64,000 nt of DNA from TMED109 sp002171375 (GTDB taxonomy: Bacteria > Pseudomonadota > Alphaproteobacteria > TMED109), in NCBI GenBank assembly GCA_965657505.1, contig CBFHON010000006.1, positions 1-64,000 on the forward strand, read 5' to 3'. Made by a program: the position numbers and the translations under genes. This document shows, piece after piece, positions 18,218 to 28,129 of this stretch (position 1 is its first letter; every line of letters starts with the position of its first letter). The notes beneath the pieces were generated by a model, which saw only the letters and a list, made by a program, of their open reading frames with translations, did no database searches and was not told where the DNA came from.

Positions 18218-19468
18218 TTGTTATCTAAAATAAAACCTTTTACTGCATATTGCCTTTATGATTGGGCAAACTCTCCATTTGCGACAGTTATAATTACTTT
18301 TATTTTTTCAGCTTACTTTGAAAGAGCAATTGTTGGAGATGCTGAGAAAGCATCTATTTTATGGGGTTGGTCAATATCTATTTCCGCATTTTTAATTGCT
18401 TGTTTATCTCCATTTATTGGAAGACATATAGATAACAATTTAAGCTATAAGTTTTGGTTAAGCACTTTTACTATTATTGCTGCTATAGGAGCTTCTCTAT
18501 TTTGGTTTGCTTACCCAGTTCCACAGTCTATTATCTTTGTCTGTATTTTGGTTGTGATTTCTAATATAGCTTTTGAATTAGGATCTATGGTTTATAATTC
18601 ATTATTACCGACTTTTTCTATAAAGAAAAAGATAGGAAGTTTATCAGGGAAAGCTTGGGCGTCTGGATATGCTGGAGGCATAACATGTCTTATAATTATT
18701 TTGTTTGGTTTCATTCAAACTGATAATCCTTTATTTGGGATAGAAAAGGAAATGTCCGCAAATATTAGAATTGCTGGGCCAATAGTCGCAATATGGTTTA
18801 TATGTTTTTCGTTACCTCTTATTTTAAAAACTAATAATATTAATAATAAGAAAAAAAAAAATAATGAAAATTTATTTATGGAAGTTATTAAAAATATCAA
18901 ATCTTTGTTTACTCAAAGTAATAAGGGCCGTTTTTTATTAGCAAGAATGATTTATACTGATGGTTTAAATACTTTGTTTGCATTTGGCGGTTTATATGCA
19001 GCAGGAACTTTCCATATGAGTTTTTCAGAAATAATAGTTTTTGGAATATTAATAAATATTACAGCGGGCTTAGGAGCACTATTTTTTTCATTTATAGAAG
19101 ATAGAATAGGGGCAAAATATGTTATTAATATTTCTCTAATTTTTTTAATAATTTTTGGATTTAGCACTCTAATTATTAATAGTAAAGAGTTGTTTTTGCT
19201 TTTTGGTTCTGCTTTAGGTTTTTTTATAGGCTCTATCCAATCTTCAAGTAGGTCATTTATGTCTAGATATATAGTAAATGGCAATAATGCAGAAACTTAT
19301 GGTATTTATGCTGTTTCAGGTAAGTGTACTGCATTTTTAGGGCCTGCGTTACTAGCTTTAATTGTGTCTATTTTTGACAGTCAGCGCGCTGGAATGGCTT
19401 CAATAATTTTATTTTTTTTATTAGGACTATATTTATTACAAAAAGTAGAAGAGCCTAAACATTATTAA
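18218..19468 (+). CDS. UMF1/Atg22-type MFS transporter
   Basis: A 416-residue membrane protein with about twelve helices. The opening YCLYDWANSPFATVI is typical of the UMF1 (vacuole effluxer Atg22-like) branch of the major facilitator superfamily. Further hallmarks are GSMVYNSLLP, GKAWASGYAGG and a mid-protein gap with Lys/Asn. The start is TTG at 18218; an ATG 14 nt earlier is out of frame and stops after nine codons. The substrate is unknown, possibly amino acids. Its stop overlaps that of the convergent purH by 4 nt. Confidence 0.85.
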   Translation: MLSKIKPFTAYCLYDWANSPFATVIITFIFSAYFERAIVGDAEKASILWGWSISISAFLIACLSPFIGRHIDNNLSYKFWLSTFTIIAAIGASLFWFAYPVPQSIIFVCILVVISNIAFELGSMVYNSLLPTFSIKKKIGSLSGKAWASGYAGGITCLIIILFGFIQTDNPLFGIEKEMSANIRIAGPIVAIWFICFSLPLILKTNNINNKKKKNNENLFMEVIKNIKSLFTQSNKGRFLLARMIYTDGLNTLFAFGGLYAAGTFHMSFSEIIVFGILINITAGLGALFFSFIEDRIGAKYVINISLIFLIIFGFSTLIINSKELFLLFGSALGFFIGSIQSSSRSFMSRYIVNGNNAETYGIYAVSGKCTAFLGPALLALIVSIFDSQRAGMASIILFFLLGLYLLQKVEEPKHY

Positions 19469-21051
19469 TGCCTGAAATGTCTAATACCTGAGAATATCAT
19501 AGATAGCCCTAGCTTATTTGCTGCATCAATTACTTCGTTATCCTTTATAGAACCACCAGGTTGAATAATAGACGTTACTCCTGCTTCTGCTGCAGCTATA
19601 AGTCCATCCGCAAAAGGAAAAAATGCATCAGATGCTAAAACTGATCCTTGAGCCATATTTGTTTTTAATCCAGCCAATTCTGAGGCCTTTTTAGATTTAA
19701 TAGCTGCAATTTGTGAAGAGTCTATTCTACTCATTTGCCCAGCCCCTATTCCAACTGTAGAATTATTTTTTGCATATACAATCGCATTTGATTTTACATG
19801 TTTTGCAATCTTAAAAGCAAAAATTAAATCTTTAGTTTCTTCTGTACTAGGTTTTTTATTTGTAACGATATTTAAATTATTTTCATCCATAGTTTCATTA
19901 TCTCTGTCTTGAATTAGAAAACCATCTGAAAGGTCTTTAATTATATAGTTTGTATTTGTTAAATTATTCTGATCCTTAAATGCTAATAACCTTAAATTTT
20001 TTTTCTTAGACAATATATTTAACGCTTCCTTAGAAAAGCTTGGTGCAATGATAACTTCTAAGAATATTTTATGCATTTCTTCTGCTATATCTTTTGTTAT
20101 TTCTCTATTGCTGGAAACTATACCACCAAAAGCACTTTGTGGGTCCGTTCTTAAAGCAGATCTCCAAGCTTCATTTAACAATGATTTAGAAGATACTCCG
20201 CAAGGATTCGCATGTTTTATTATTGCTATGGTGGGTTCTTTAAATTCTTTTATCAACTCATAAGCAGCATCAGCATCATTTAAGTTGTTATAAGAAAGAG
20301 GCTTACCCTGTAATAAATTAGACTTAACTACCCCATTTAATTTATAATCAGGTTTTTTATAGACAGCTGATTTTTGATGAGGGTTCTCTCCGTATCTCAA
20401 TTGATTATCAAGCTCACCAGAAATCGTAATTGTCTCTGGCCAAGTAACATCTAATTGTTTGTTAAACCATTCAGAGATGAGACTGTCATAAAAAGCTGTT
20501 TTAGAAAAAGCTTTTGCAGCATATAATTTTCTGTCTTGATGAGTTGTATTACCAGAATTTTTTTCTAATATTTTATTCAGAGCCTCATAGTCTGTAGGAC
20601 TTGTAACGACACAAACATTTTCATGGTTTTTTGCGGCGGACCTAATCATAGAAGGGCCTCCAATATCAATATTTTCAATGCATTCATCAAAATTTAGATC
20701 ATTTTTAACTGCTTCAGAAAATGGATATAAATTAACGATTACTAAATTAATTGGTTCTATTCCATGTTGTTTCATTTCTTCTTTATGTTTATTTATATTT
20801 ACTCTTCCTAATAGACCTCCATGTATTTTAGGATGTAATGTTTTAACTCTACCATCCAACATCTCAGGAAAACCTGTATAATCTGAAACATCTGATACTT
20901 TTATATTATTCTCTCTTAGGAGTTTTGCTGTTCCTCCTGTAGACAATACTTCAATATTATACTTTTTGATTATATTTAATAAAATTTCGATATTACTTTT
21001 ATCTGATAAAGATATTAGTGCTCGTTTAATTTTAATTAGGTCTTTTAACAT
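19465..21051 (-). CDS. purH: Bifunctional AICAR transformylase/IMP cyclohydrolase
   Basis: A 528-residue enzyme for the last two steps of de novo IMP synthesis. The N-terminal IMP cyclohydrolase (MGS-like) domain shows LSTGGTAKLL, FPEMLDGRVKTLHPKIHGG and NLYPF. The C-terminal transformylase domain has RYGENPHQ, the catalytic KHANPCG, SAFGG and a final PGGSIKDNEVIDAAN stretch. Length is normal. In other alphaproteobacteria purH follows a heparinase-like gene and rpe or rsmB; here those lie 4.7 kb away, separated by an envelope-polysaccharide block. Confidence 0.97.
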   Translation of the reverse strand: MLKDLIKIKRALISLSDKSNIEILLNIIKKYNIEVLSTGGTAKLLRENNIKVSDVSDYTGFPEMLDGRVKTLHPKIHGGLLGRVNINKHKEEMKQHGIEPINLVIVNLYPFSEAVKNDLNFDECIENIDIGGPSMIRSAAKNHENVCVVTSPTDYEALNKILEKNSGNTTHQDRKLYAAKAFSKTAFYDSLISEWFNKQLDVTWPETITISGELDNQLRYGENPHQKSAVYKKPDYKLNGVVKSNLLQGKPLSYNNLNDADAAYELIKEFKEPTIAIIKHANPCGVSSKSLLNEAWRSALRTDPQSAFGGIVSSNREITKDIAEEMHKIFLEVIIAPSFSKEALNILSKKKNLRLLAFKDQNNLTNTNYIIKDLSDGFLIQDRDNETMDENNLNIVTNKKPSTEETKDLIFAFKIAKHVKSNAIVYAKNNSTVGIGAGQMSRIDSSQIAAIKSKKASELAGLKTNMAQGSVLASDAFFPFADGLIAAAEAGVTSIIQPGGSIKDNEVIDAANKLGLSMIFSGIRHFRH

Positions 21052-21060
21052 TTTAATTCC

Positions 21061-22920
21061 TTAATAAACGCTATTTTTGGGATCAATAGAAAATTCTGGT
21101 ACTAAATTTTTTAGTATTTTTATAGCCTCTTTTTCATTATTTTTAACTAAAAAATCTTCTAAAGTAAGCAGTGTTTTATTTACATTAGAAAAATTTAATT
21201 GTCTTGATTTGGCAATTAAAATATCAGGATGACTAGTGGTAATTTTAATCTCTTCTTTGTGAAATAGTTTTTCATGAAGTTTTTCTCCTACTCTTAATCC
21301 TGTATAATTTATTTTTATATCTTTTCCTGGGGTAAGGCCAGATAGACGAGCAAGTTGTTTTGCTAAGTTATCTATCTTCATCGGTTCTCCCATTTCAAGA
21401 ACATTTATATCACCTTTTTCTTTTTTATTTATCGAAGAGTTTAATGAAATTAAAACTAATTCTACCGCTTCTTTGACGCTCATAAAAAATCTAGTAGCTT
21501 CTTTATGAGTTACTTTTAATGGGCCTCCTCTAGAAATTTGGTTTTGAAAAAGAGGAATTACTGAGCCAGTAGAGCCTAAAACATTACCAAACCTAACTGT
21601 AACGAAATCAGTGTAAGATTTTTCTCTATCTAAGTTTTGTATATATATTTCAGCTGCTCGTTTAGATGCGCCCATAAAATTAGTTGGGTCGACGGCTTTA
21701 TCAGTAGAAATTAAAACCATTGTTTTTGTTCTATACTTAATAGCTTTTTCGGAAATATTTTTTGTACCAATAACATTAGTTCTCATTGCATCAGAAGGAT
21801 GATCTTCACATATAGGAACGTGTTTTAACGCAGCAGCGTGAAGAATTATATCCGGCTTATATTTTTTAAAAGTTTTGTCAATTTCGTGCTTATCTCTAAC
21901 ATCTAATAAAACAGATGATATGTTTTCATTATCTATTTTTGCAGAAATTTTATCCGTAATATTCCATAAGGCAAATTCAGAATAGTCTGATAGAACTATT
22001 TTTTTAGGGCCCATATCAGAGATTTGATTAGCTAATTCACTTCCAATCGTTCCTCCAGCACCAGTAATTAATATAATTTTATTATTAATAAATTCCTCTA
22101 AATTATTTTTATCAAACCTAGTCTCAGACCTTCCTAATAAGTCTTCTATGTTTATTGGACGAGCTTCATTTGATTTACTATCTATTGCTTTATTAAGTTC
22201 TGAAATTTTTGGAAGACGTGCAAGCGATATACCTATTTTATCAACATATTTTAGAAGTAAGCCTATATCTTTTCGCGTAATATTTTTATCAGCAATTATT
22301 ATTTTTGTAATTTTTTTTTCTTTTATAAAAGAATTAGTTTCATAAACCTTTTCTATGGAACCTATAACATCTACACCTCTAATTTTTCTTCCTAATTTAC
22401 TTTTATCATTATCAAATATACCTATTATATGGTATGGACCATCTGGTTTATGTGAAGACCTTATTAGCGCTTCTGCTTCATCAGACGCCCCTATTAGCAG
22501 CACATTTATCCTCTCATTGATATTATTAATTGGAGCTAATGTTTTATCTCTTATTAATCTGTAAGTTATCCTACTTCCTCCGCTTAGAATTGTTAATAAA
22601 ATGAAATATATAAGCATTGTTGATCTAGGCATGTTTTCTAATCTAGTAGTAAGAAAAAAGGCAAAGGCTGCTAGTATTACAGATATTAAAGTAGCTTTAG
22701 TTATTATTAAAAGGTCATCTGTTGAAGAGTAACGCCAAATTCTTTTATAAACCCCAAATAAAATAAAAGAAAATATAGTACAAGAGAATACAATTATGGT
22801 GCTTACAATTGGCGTAGCTGGAAAAATTTCTAATCTCAACCAATAGGCACCAAAAAAAGCAATTATGCTTAATATGCCATCTATGTTACAGATTAAAAAT
22901 AGTCTAACTATAGGATGCAT
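21061..22920 (-). CDS. CapD/WbpM-type membrane nucleotide-sugar 4,6-dehydratase
   Basis: A 619-residue protein with four N-terminal membrane helices, an inner Rossmann-like region, and a C-terminal extended short-chain dehydrogenase domain (from about residue 285: ITGAGGTIGSELANQI). The active-site stretch STDKAVDPTNFMGASKR has Met in place of the usual Tyr, as in WbpM and FlaA1 relatives. Such enzymes make UDP-4-keto-6-deoxy-GlcNAc precursors of O-antigen or capsule sugars. The stop of the WecA-like gene overlaps its ATG, so the two are coupled. Confidence 0.9.
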   Translation of the reverse strand: MHPIVRLFLICNIDGILSIIAFFGAYWLRLEIFPATPIVSTIIVFSCTIFSFILFGVYKRIWRYSSTDDLLIITKATLISVILAAFAFFLTTRLENMPRSTMLIYFILLTILSGGSRITYRLIRDKTLAPINNINERINVLLIGASDEAEALIRSSHKPDGPYHIIGIFDNDKSKLGRKIRGVDVIGSIEKVYETNSFIKEKKITKIIIADKNITRKDIGLLLKYVDKIGISLARLPKISELNKAIDSKSNEARPINIEDLLGRSETRFDKNNLEEFINNKIILITGAGGTIGSELANQISDMGPKKIVLSDYSEFALWNITDKISAKIDNENISSVLLDVRDKHEIDKTFKKYKPDIILHAAALKHVPICEDHPSDAMRTNVIGTKNISEKAIKYRTKTMVLISTDKAVDPTNFMGASKRAAEIYIQNLDREKSYTDFVTVRFGNVLGSTGSVIPLFQNQISRGGPLKVTHKEATRFFMSVKEAVELVLISLNSSINKKEKGDINVLEMGEPMKIDNLAKQLARLSGLTPGKDIKINYTGLRVGEKLHEKLFHKEEIKITTSHPDILIAKSRQLNFSNVNKTLLTLEDFLVKNNEKEAIKILKNLVPEFSIDPKNSVY

Positions 22921-23945
22921 TAAATAACTTTCTTATTTCTTTTTGGTGTTTTACTTAGATAATATAAAAGATATATTGTAGATAAGCTACTTATAAGGAT
23001 TGAAAATAATATAATTATTAAGCTTGGCATAATGGAAGCTAAAAAAGATATAATTATTAGTAGTAATCCATGCTTCGCAATAATAATACATACTTCAGAA
23101 TGACTATAACCATTCATGACAGCTTTTTGATAGAAATGACTTTTATGGGCCTGCCAAGGCTTTTCTTTTTTAAGTAACCTTTTTATAAGAGTTATAGAGG
23201 AGTCAGCTAAATAATAGCTATTTAATATTATTGCAACATACCAAAAACCATTTTTTAATAGTAGTAAAAATAAAATAGCATTAATAAAACCAATTGGAAT
23301 TGAGCCTGCGTCTCCTAAAAATACTTTTGCAGGTTGCCAATTCCATATTAAAAAAGCTATTCCTGAGCCAACAAAAAAACCAGCAATTACATTCTCAAAT
23401 TTATTTATGTCTTCGGATAAAAATAAACAAGACCCTACTCCTAAACCTATGATTATACATTGAACACTTGAGATGCCATCTATACCATCCATAAAATTAA
23501 ATAAATTTGTCATCCATAATATAAATAAAAGCATAATTATAGCCTCTAACCAACCAGGAATAAAAATTTCTAATAAAGTTGATTCTACTAGAGGCGACCA
23601 GTAACTTATAATAATAAACGCTAATATGGCTTGTATTAAAAGCCTCAAGGCAATTGAGATTTGCTTATTATCATTAATAAATGACGTAACACAAAGCAGA
23701 AAAATACTAATTGTAAATATGAAATCATTTATAGGGAAAAAGAGATAATATATTATTAATAACGATGCTATTAAACCTATTCCTGCTCCCTTAGGTGTTG
23801 GTACATTGTGGTTTGATCTTTTATTAGGAATATCTATGGTTTGTGTCTTATCTAATATTTTTATGGATAATTTTATTGTTACAAGGCTAATACAAAAACT
23901 TATAAAAACACTTATTAACCATGAGAATGAAATTAAATTTTCCAC
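22920..23945 (-). CDS. WecA/WbpL-type undecaprenyl-phosphate sugar-1-phosphate transferase
   Basis: A 341-residue polytopic membrane protein of glycosyltransferase family 4 (the MraY/WecA superfamily), with about ten helices. Motifs are NLFNFMDGIDG (Mg-binding loop), FLGDAG and a cytoplasmic His-rich loop (WQAHKSHFYQKA). It starts lipid-linked glycan synthesis by moving a sugar-1-phosphate onto undecaprenyl phosphate. Next to a CapD-like dehydratase it probably initiates O-antigen or capsule with the sugar that enzyme makes. Its start and stop overlap both neighbours by one base. Confidence 0.9.
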   Translation of the reverse strand: MENLISFSWLISVFISFCISLVTIKLSIKILDKTQTIDIPNKRSNHNVPTPKGAGIGLIASLLIIYYLFFPINDFIFTISIFLLCVTSFINDNKQISIALRLLIQAILAFIIISYWSPLVESTLLEIFIPGWLEAIIMLLFILWMTNLFNFMDGIDGISSVQCIIIGLGVGSCLFLSEDINKFENVIAGFFVGSGIAFLIWNWQPAKVFLGDAGSIPIGFINAILFLLLLKNGFWYVAIILNSYYLADSSITLIKRLLKKEKPWQAHKSHFYQKAVMNGYSHSEVCIIIAKHGLLLIIISFLASIMPSLIIILFSILISSLSTIYLLYYLSKTPKRNKKVI

Positions 23946-24745
23946 TATACTTTTTCCTTTATGAATTTAGTCCAGTTTGATCTACCAAAAGCTATGAAGT
24001 TAGGATTTTTTTTATCTTCTCTTCCATAAATCATTGCATCATTATTCATTTGGATAACTTTTCCTCCAGCCCCTTCAATTATAGCCTGACCAGCAGCACT
24101 ATCCCACTCATACGTTGACGTAGTTCTAGGAAAAATGTCTGCTTTTCCTTCAGCTATTAACGTAAATTTTAGAGCACTTCCAACTCTTTTTTCTTCATAA
24201 TATGTTAAGCAAGAAAGCCATTCTTTAAGTTTAGGACCTGCATGATGTCGGCTAATAGCAATCGTAGGTCCTTCAGAAGGAATATCTCTACAATTTATAT
24301 TTCTGTAGTTAAATTTTTTTTCTTTCATCACCGAATCAATACGAGCCCCTCCTAACCAAAGTTTTTCAGTTGGTGGATGAGCAATACATCCCAAAATCGG
24401 CTTTTTATTATATGTTAACGCTATACAGACACAAAAGTCTTCGTTGCCCTCTATAAATGATTTTGTTCCATCTAATGGGTCTATAATCCAATGTAAATTA
24501 TTGCCAAAACTATTTTTGGGAAATTCTCTTTCTTCACTAACAATAGGAATACTAGGAAAATATTTATTTAGTAAAGCATTAATTATTTTATCTGATTCTA
24601 TATCTGCTTTAGTAACAGGAGTATTGTCTTGCTTAATTTCTATTGGAGAGTTTATATTTTTCATTATTATTTTAGCTGCTTGCAAGGAGATTTCAGCAAT
24701 AATGTTTTTCATTTCTATAAGGCTTTGATTAGATAAAGATGACAT
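23945..24745 (-). CDS. cysQ: 3'(2'),5'-bisphosphate nucleotidase / inositol-monophosphatase family
   Basis: A 266-residue Mg-dependent, lithium-sensitive-type phosphatase. Metal ligands are visible: E71 in SEERE, D89 and D92 in WIIDPLDGTKSF, and the later Asp in EWDSAAGQAIIEGAGG. The sequence fits CysQ, which removes 3'-phosphoadenosine phosphate from sulfate activation. It shares an operon with the two polysaccharide genes; an inositol- or sugar-phosphatase role is therefore also possible. Confidence 0.85.
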   Translation of the reverse strand: MSSLSNQSLIEMKNIIAEISLQAAKIIMKNINSPIEIKQDNTPVTKADIESDKIINALLNKYFPSIPIVSEEREFPKNSFGNNLHWIIDPLDGTKSFIEGNEDFCVCIALTYNKKPILGCIAHPPTEKLWLGGARIDSVMKEKKFNYRNINCRDIPSEGPTIAISRHHAGPKLKEWLSCLTYYEEKRVGSALKFTLIAEGKADIFPRTTSTYEWDSAAGQAIIEGAGGKVIQMNNDAMIYGREDKKNPNFIAFGRSNWTKFIKEKV

Positions 24746-24807
24746 TAGTATTTCTTTTTATTAGTTATACAATTTATTTTATAGTTAAAATTGATATATT
24801 TCATACT

Positions 24808-24836
24808 TTGTTTATATATTATTGTTATTATATTAT
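24808..24836 (+). promoter_or_regulatory. Possible promoter for the FabH-like gene
   Basis: TTGTTT (24808-24813) and TATTAT (24831-24836) are separated by 17 nt, in the 126-bp divergent gap between cysQ and the ketosynthase gene. A TATAAT overlaps at 24834-24839. The region is so AT-rich that the match could be chance. Confidence 0.35.
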
Positions 24837-24871
24837 AATAGCATTGAAAAATACATTAAGGGTTTTTAATT

Positions 24872-25804
24872 TTGCAAATTACCGACATTGAATATGTTTT
24901 AGGAAATAAAAAAGAATCTCTTGAAGATTTAGGTAAAATTAATCCAGATTGGGTAATAGATAAGTTAAAAGATAAAACTGGAATTCATTCTCGCCATGTA
25001 TTAGGTGAAAATGAAGATGAAAGAAGCTTAGTTGTTGATGCTTCCCGTAAATTACTTGCTAGAATTAGCCATGAAAATATAGATGGAATAATTCATGTCA
25101 GTCAATCACCTTTCTCAAGATTACCTACTTCAGCATGTTTAATCCAAGACATTTTAGGTTTGCCGAAGGATATGATGGCCTTTGATTTAATACAGGGCTG
25201 TTCGGGGTTTGTTTACGGACTTTCTGTAGCAAGCTCTATGATATATCAGCAGGGACTAAAAAAAGTTTTGGTCATATGTGCTGATACTTACACAAATTAT
25301 ATTTCAAAAGATGATAGAACTAACAGGCCTATATTTTCTGATGGAGCAGCAGTAGCTTTAGTAGAGAATAAAGGTCAAGGTAGTATTGGACCTTTTGCTT
25401 TTTATACTGACGGTAGCGGAGGAAATTTATTAGCTTTAGAAAGCCATAAAGGCAAAGAAAAATTATTTATGGACGGACAAAAAGTATTTAAGTTTTCCCT
25501 CAGAGAAGTTCCCAAAGTTTTTAATGAGTTATTGGATAAAGCTGATTTAAATAAAGATGATATAGATTTATTTATATTTCATCAGGCTAGTGCTGTAATT
25601 TTACGCCAATTAAAAACAAAATTACGTATCCCTGATAATAAGTGGTTTCAAAATATTAAGAATATGGGAAACACCGTTTCCGCTACTATTCCCATTGCAA
25701 TTAAGCAGTCAATAGATAGAGACTTATATAAGCCCAACATGAATATTATGTTAATGGGCTTTGGGGTAGGCCTTTCTGTAGCTGGTTGCATTATTCGATC
25801 ATAA
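24872..25804 (+). CDS. Beta-ketoacyl-ACP synthase III (FabH-like)
   Basis: A 310-residue thiolase-fold condensing enzyme with the KAS III Cys-His-Asn triad: C110 in LIQGCSGFVYG, H237 in FIFHQAS and N267 in NMGNTVSATIP. A TTG start at 24872 with AAGGG nearby places the N-terminal strand properly. It stands away from any fabD/fabG/plsX genes, so it may be a specialised paralogue that condenses acyl-CoA with malonyl-ACP for a side pathway rather than the housekeeping FabH. Confidence 0.85.
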   Translation: MQITDIEYVLGNKKESLEDLGKINPDWVIDKLKDKTGIHSRHVLGENEDERSLVVDASRKLLARISHENIDGIIHVSQSPFSRLPTSACLIQDILGLPKDMMAFDLIQGCSGFVYGLSVASSMIYQQGLKKVLVICADTYTNYISKDDRTNRPIFSDGAAVALVENKGQGSIGPFAFYTDGSGGNLLALESHKGKEKLFMDGQKVFKFSLREVPKVFNELLDKADLNKDDIDLFIFHQASAVILRQLKTKLRIPDNKWFQNIKNMGNTVSATIPIAIKQSIDRDLYKPNMNIMLMGFGVGLSVAGCIIRS

Positions 25805-27403
25805 ATGTGTTTTTGACAAACACCATTCTATTTGTGCCCCTGAGTTAGAGGTTTCTCCATTAATTATAAATTGACTAGATTTTTTTACCTGGCCGTTATC
25901 TTCTACATAAATTGATTCCTCTATATTTAGGTTTAATTTAATATTATTTTTAGATATGAAGAACTCCCAACCACCACTTGGAATTAAAAGAAGTATTCTT
26001 TCTTTGTTTCTAGTTAAACGGACATTTACTTTTGGATGTAAATGAAAATGTATTTTGAAATTCATTTTGGGGCCAGATATAATATTATCAATTCCTTTTA
26101 AAAGACTACCTCTTGCATCAAGCTTGAGAGTTCTTTTATGCAGTGTAGAAAATAAGTTTTCATATCCATTATGACCAGAAGAAACTATTTCAAAGCCAGA
26201 TGTTACTTCTCTTTTAACATTTATTTTTAAATTTTTATAGTTTTCACTAGATGAAGAGTTAGTATTATTAATAACTAAAGTAGAATGTGCCGCTGAGCTA
26301 GAAAGAGCTTTTTTCCACTTCTTATTATTGAATGGAGTAGGGCCGCAATTTACTATCATTCGGTCTCTCCCTACACTCATTTCAAAGCTTAAAGAGCCAT
26401 TATAACTACTTTTTTCTTTTTGGGAACAATCTAATAGAATTATTGATTTACCTGCTGCTAGTCTTTCATACCCAGAAGATTTTAAGCTTACAGATATCTT
26501 AGATTTTAGTTTGATTCCAGTTTTATCTAGCACTTTATCTATTGCATCTCTAGAATAAGATTTTCCACCATTAGACCTAAGTAAAGTTCCGTCTCCTAAT
26601 CTTAATGCCCTAATAGCATGACTTATTTTAGTTATATTAGTGTCTAATTTTTCTATTAAATTATCATTTTCTGGCAATGAACTTTTAATCCAAATCAAAT
26701 CTGTTAATATGTCTAATGTTATTGAAGGTCTCCTACTTATATGACACCCATCACTTAAAATTTGACTGTTTAAAGCGTATAATAAAATATTTTTAGCGGT
26801 ACTATATCTTTTATTTCCTCCACTAAGACATATGCCTGATATTATTAAGCCACGTAAAGCAGTAAAAACTTCAGGTTCATTTTTCTTTTTTTGAATAACT
26901 CTACTAAGGTGTTTGGATTGTGAAGTTAAAAGTTTATAAAATTTTTCTAAAAATTCTCTATCTGCTTCCTCTTTTAACATTTCAGAATAAGATATCCACG
27001 CGGATATTCTCCTACCAAGTATATCTATTTTCCAACTAATAGGATTATATCTATCGTTTCCATCTCTTATCCAATCTGAAATTAATGCTCTTGCATATTG
27101 TCTAGACGTTTTTCCATCTCTAGCCTTGAAATGTCTAAGCCATGAAAAGCCATGCATTTCCGCTAACCACCATGGGCCTACACCATTAGGCTCCCATAAT
27201 GGTTTATTAGGAGAGTGTATTTCTTCTCCTGCAAAGTTATATCTTCCTTGAAAAATTGCATCAGCTAGTTGTCCTTCTCCTTCCCATGGGTCTTTTATAT
27301 CCTGAAAAATATTTTCAGGCTTTGTTAAATTAAGCCAAAAATTATATAAAAAGCTTTTATAAAATATTTTATTAATATTGAGACGGGAAGAACTATTAGA
27401 CAA
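25799..27403 (-). CDS. Heparinase II/III-family protein
   Basis: A 534-residue protein with an N-terminal alpha/alpha-toroid region and a C-terminal beta-sandwich region (from about residue 330; AAHSTLVINN is the usual heparinase II/III landmark). The TTG start has AAGGAAG 6 nt upstream, overlapping the end of rpe. No signal peptide is seen, although related polysaccharide lyases act outside the cytoplasm. Alphaproteobacteria keep it beside rsmB, rpe and purH for unknown reasons. A role in uronic-acid glycan breakdown or cell-envelope metabolism is inferred only. Confidence 0.85.
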   Translation of the reverse strand: MSNSSSRLNINKIFYKSFLYNFWLNLTKPENIFQDIKDPWEGEGQLADAIFQGRYNFAGEEIHSPNKPLWEPNGVGPWWLAEMHGFSWLRHFKARDGKTSRQYARALISDWIRDGNDRYNPISWKIDILGRRISAWISYSEMLKEEADREFLEKFYKLLTSQSKHLSRVIQKKKNEPEVFTALRGLIISGICLSGGNKRYSTAKNILLYALNSQILSDGCHISRRPSITLDILTDLIWIKSSLPENDNLIEKLDTNITKISHAIRALRLGDGTLLRSNGGKSYSRDAIDKVLDKTGIKLKSKISVSLKSSGYERLAAGKSIILLDCSQKEKSSYNGSLSFEMSVGRDRMIVNCGPTPFNNKKWKKALSSSAAHSTLVINNTNSSSSENYKNLKINVKREVTSGFEIVSSGHNGYENLFSTLHKRTLKLDARGSLLKGIDNIISGPKMNFKIHFHLHPKVNVRLTRNKERILLLIPSGGWEFFISKNNIKLNLNIEESIYVEDNGQVKKSSQFIINGETSNSGAQIEWCLSKTHL

Positions 27404-27414
27404 TTTTAACTTCC

Positions 27415-28083
27415 TTATGTCTCATTTCGCAGAGATTTAACAAGTTTAGAATAATTAGAGGCATCTTGAGAAAAGATAGCATTTCCAGCAACTAAAACAT
27501 TTGCTCCTGCTTCAATACATAATTTTGAAGTTTCTAAATTAATTCCACCATCTACCTCAATCAAAATATTACGTTCTTTATTATTTATCATTTTTTTAAT
27601 ATTTTTAATTTTTTCAAGTTGTGAAGACATAAATTTTTGTCCTCCAAAACCTGGTTCTACTGTCATTACTAATACTAAGTCACAATAATCTAGATAAGGC
27701 TCAATAATTTTTTCAGAGGAAGAGGGTTTAATTGATATTCCTGCTTTTAGCCCTAAACTTTTAATTTTTTTAATAGATTCTTGAACATTATCTTCTACCT
27801 CAACATGTATTGTAATAATATCTGCACCAGCTTTTGCGAAAGGCTGAAGCCAATTACTGGCAGGATTTGTCATCAAGTGCACATCAAATAATTTTTTTGT
27901 ATATTTTCTTAAATTTGATACTACATCTGGCCCTATAGTTAGGTTTGGAACAAAATGGCCATCCATTATATCCAGATGAATCCAATCTGCACCAGCATTA
28001 TCTATATTAGTTACTTCTTGTCCTAACATTGAAAAGTCAGCTGCTAAAATTGAGGGAGAGATAAGTATATTATTGTTTTTCAA
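27415..28083 (-). CDS. rpe: Ribulose-phosphate 3-epimerase
   Basis: A 222-residue TIM-barrel enzyme interconverting ribulose-5-phosphate and xylulose-5-phosphate in the pentose phosphate pathway. Metal and active-site landmarks are SILAADF, HLDIMDGHFVPN, FDVHLM, MTVEPGFGGQKF and EVDGGIN. It reads from a TTG at 28083; AGGA lies about 11 nt upstream. It sits between rsmB and the heparinase-like gene. Confidence 0.95.
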   Translation of the reverse strand: MKNNNILISPSILAADFSMLGQEVTNIDNAGADWIHLDIMDGHFVPNLTIGPDVVSNLRKYTKKLFDVHLMTNPASNWLQPFAKAGADIITIHVEVEDNVQESIKKIKSLGLKAGISIKPSSSEKIIEPYLDYCDLVLVMTVEPGFGGQKFMSSQLEKIKNIKKMINNKERNILIEVDGGINLETSKLCIEAGANVLVAGNAIFSQDASNYSKLVKSLRNET

Positions 28084-28129
28084 TATAAAATTAATCCTAT
28101 AATGTAATACATTTATTAATAATGTGTAA

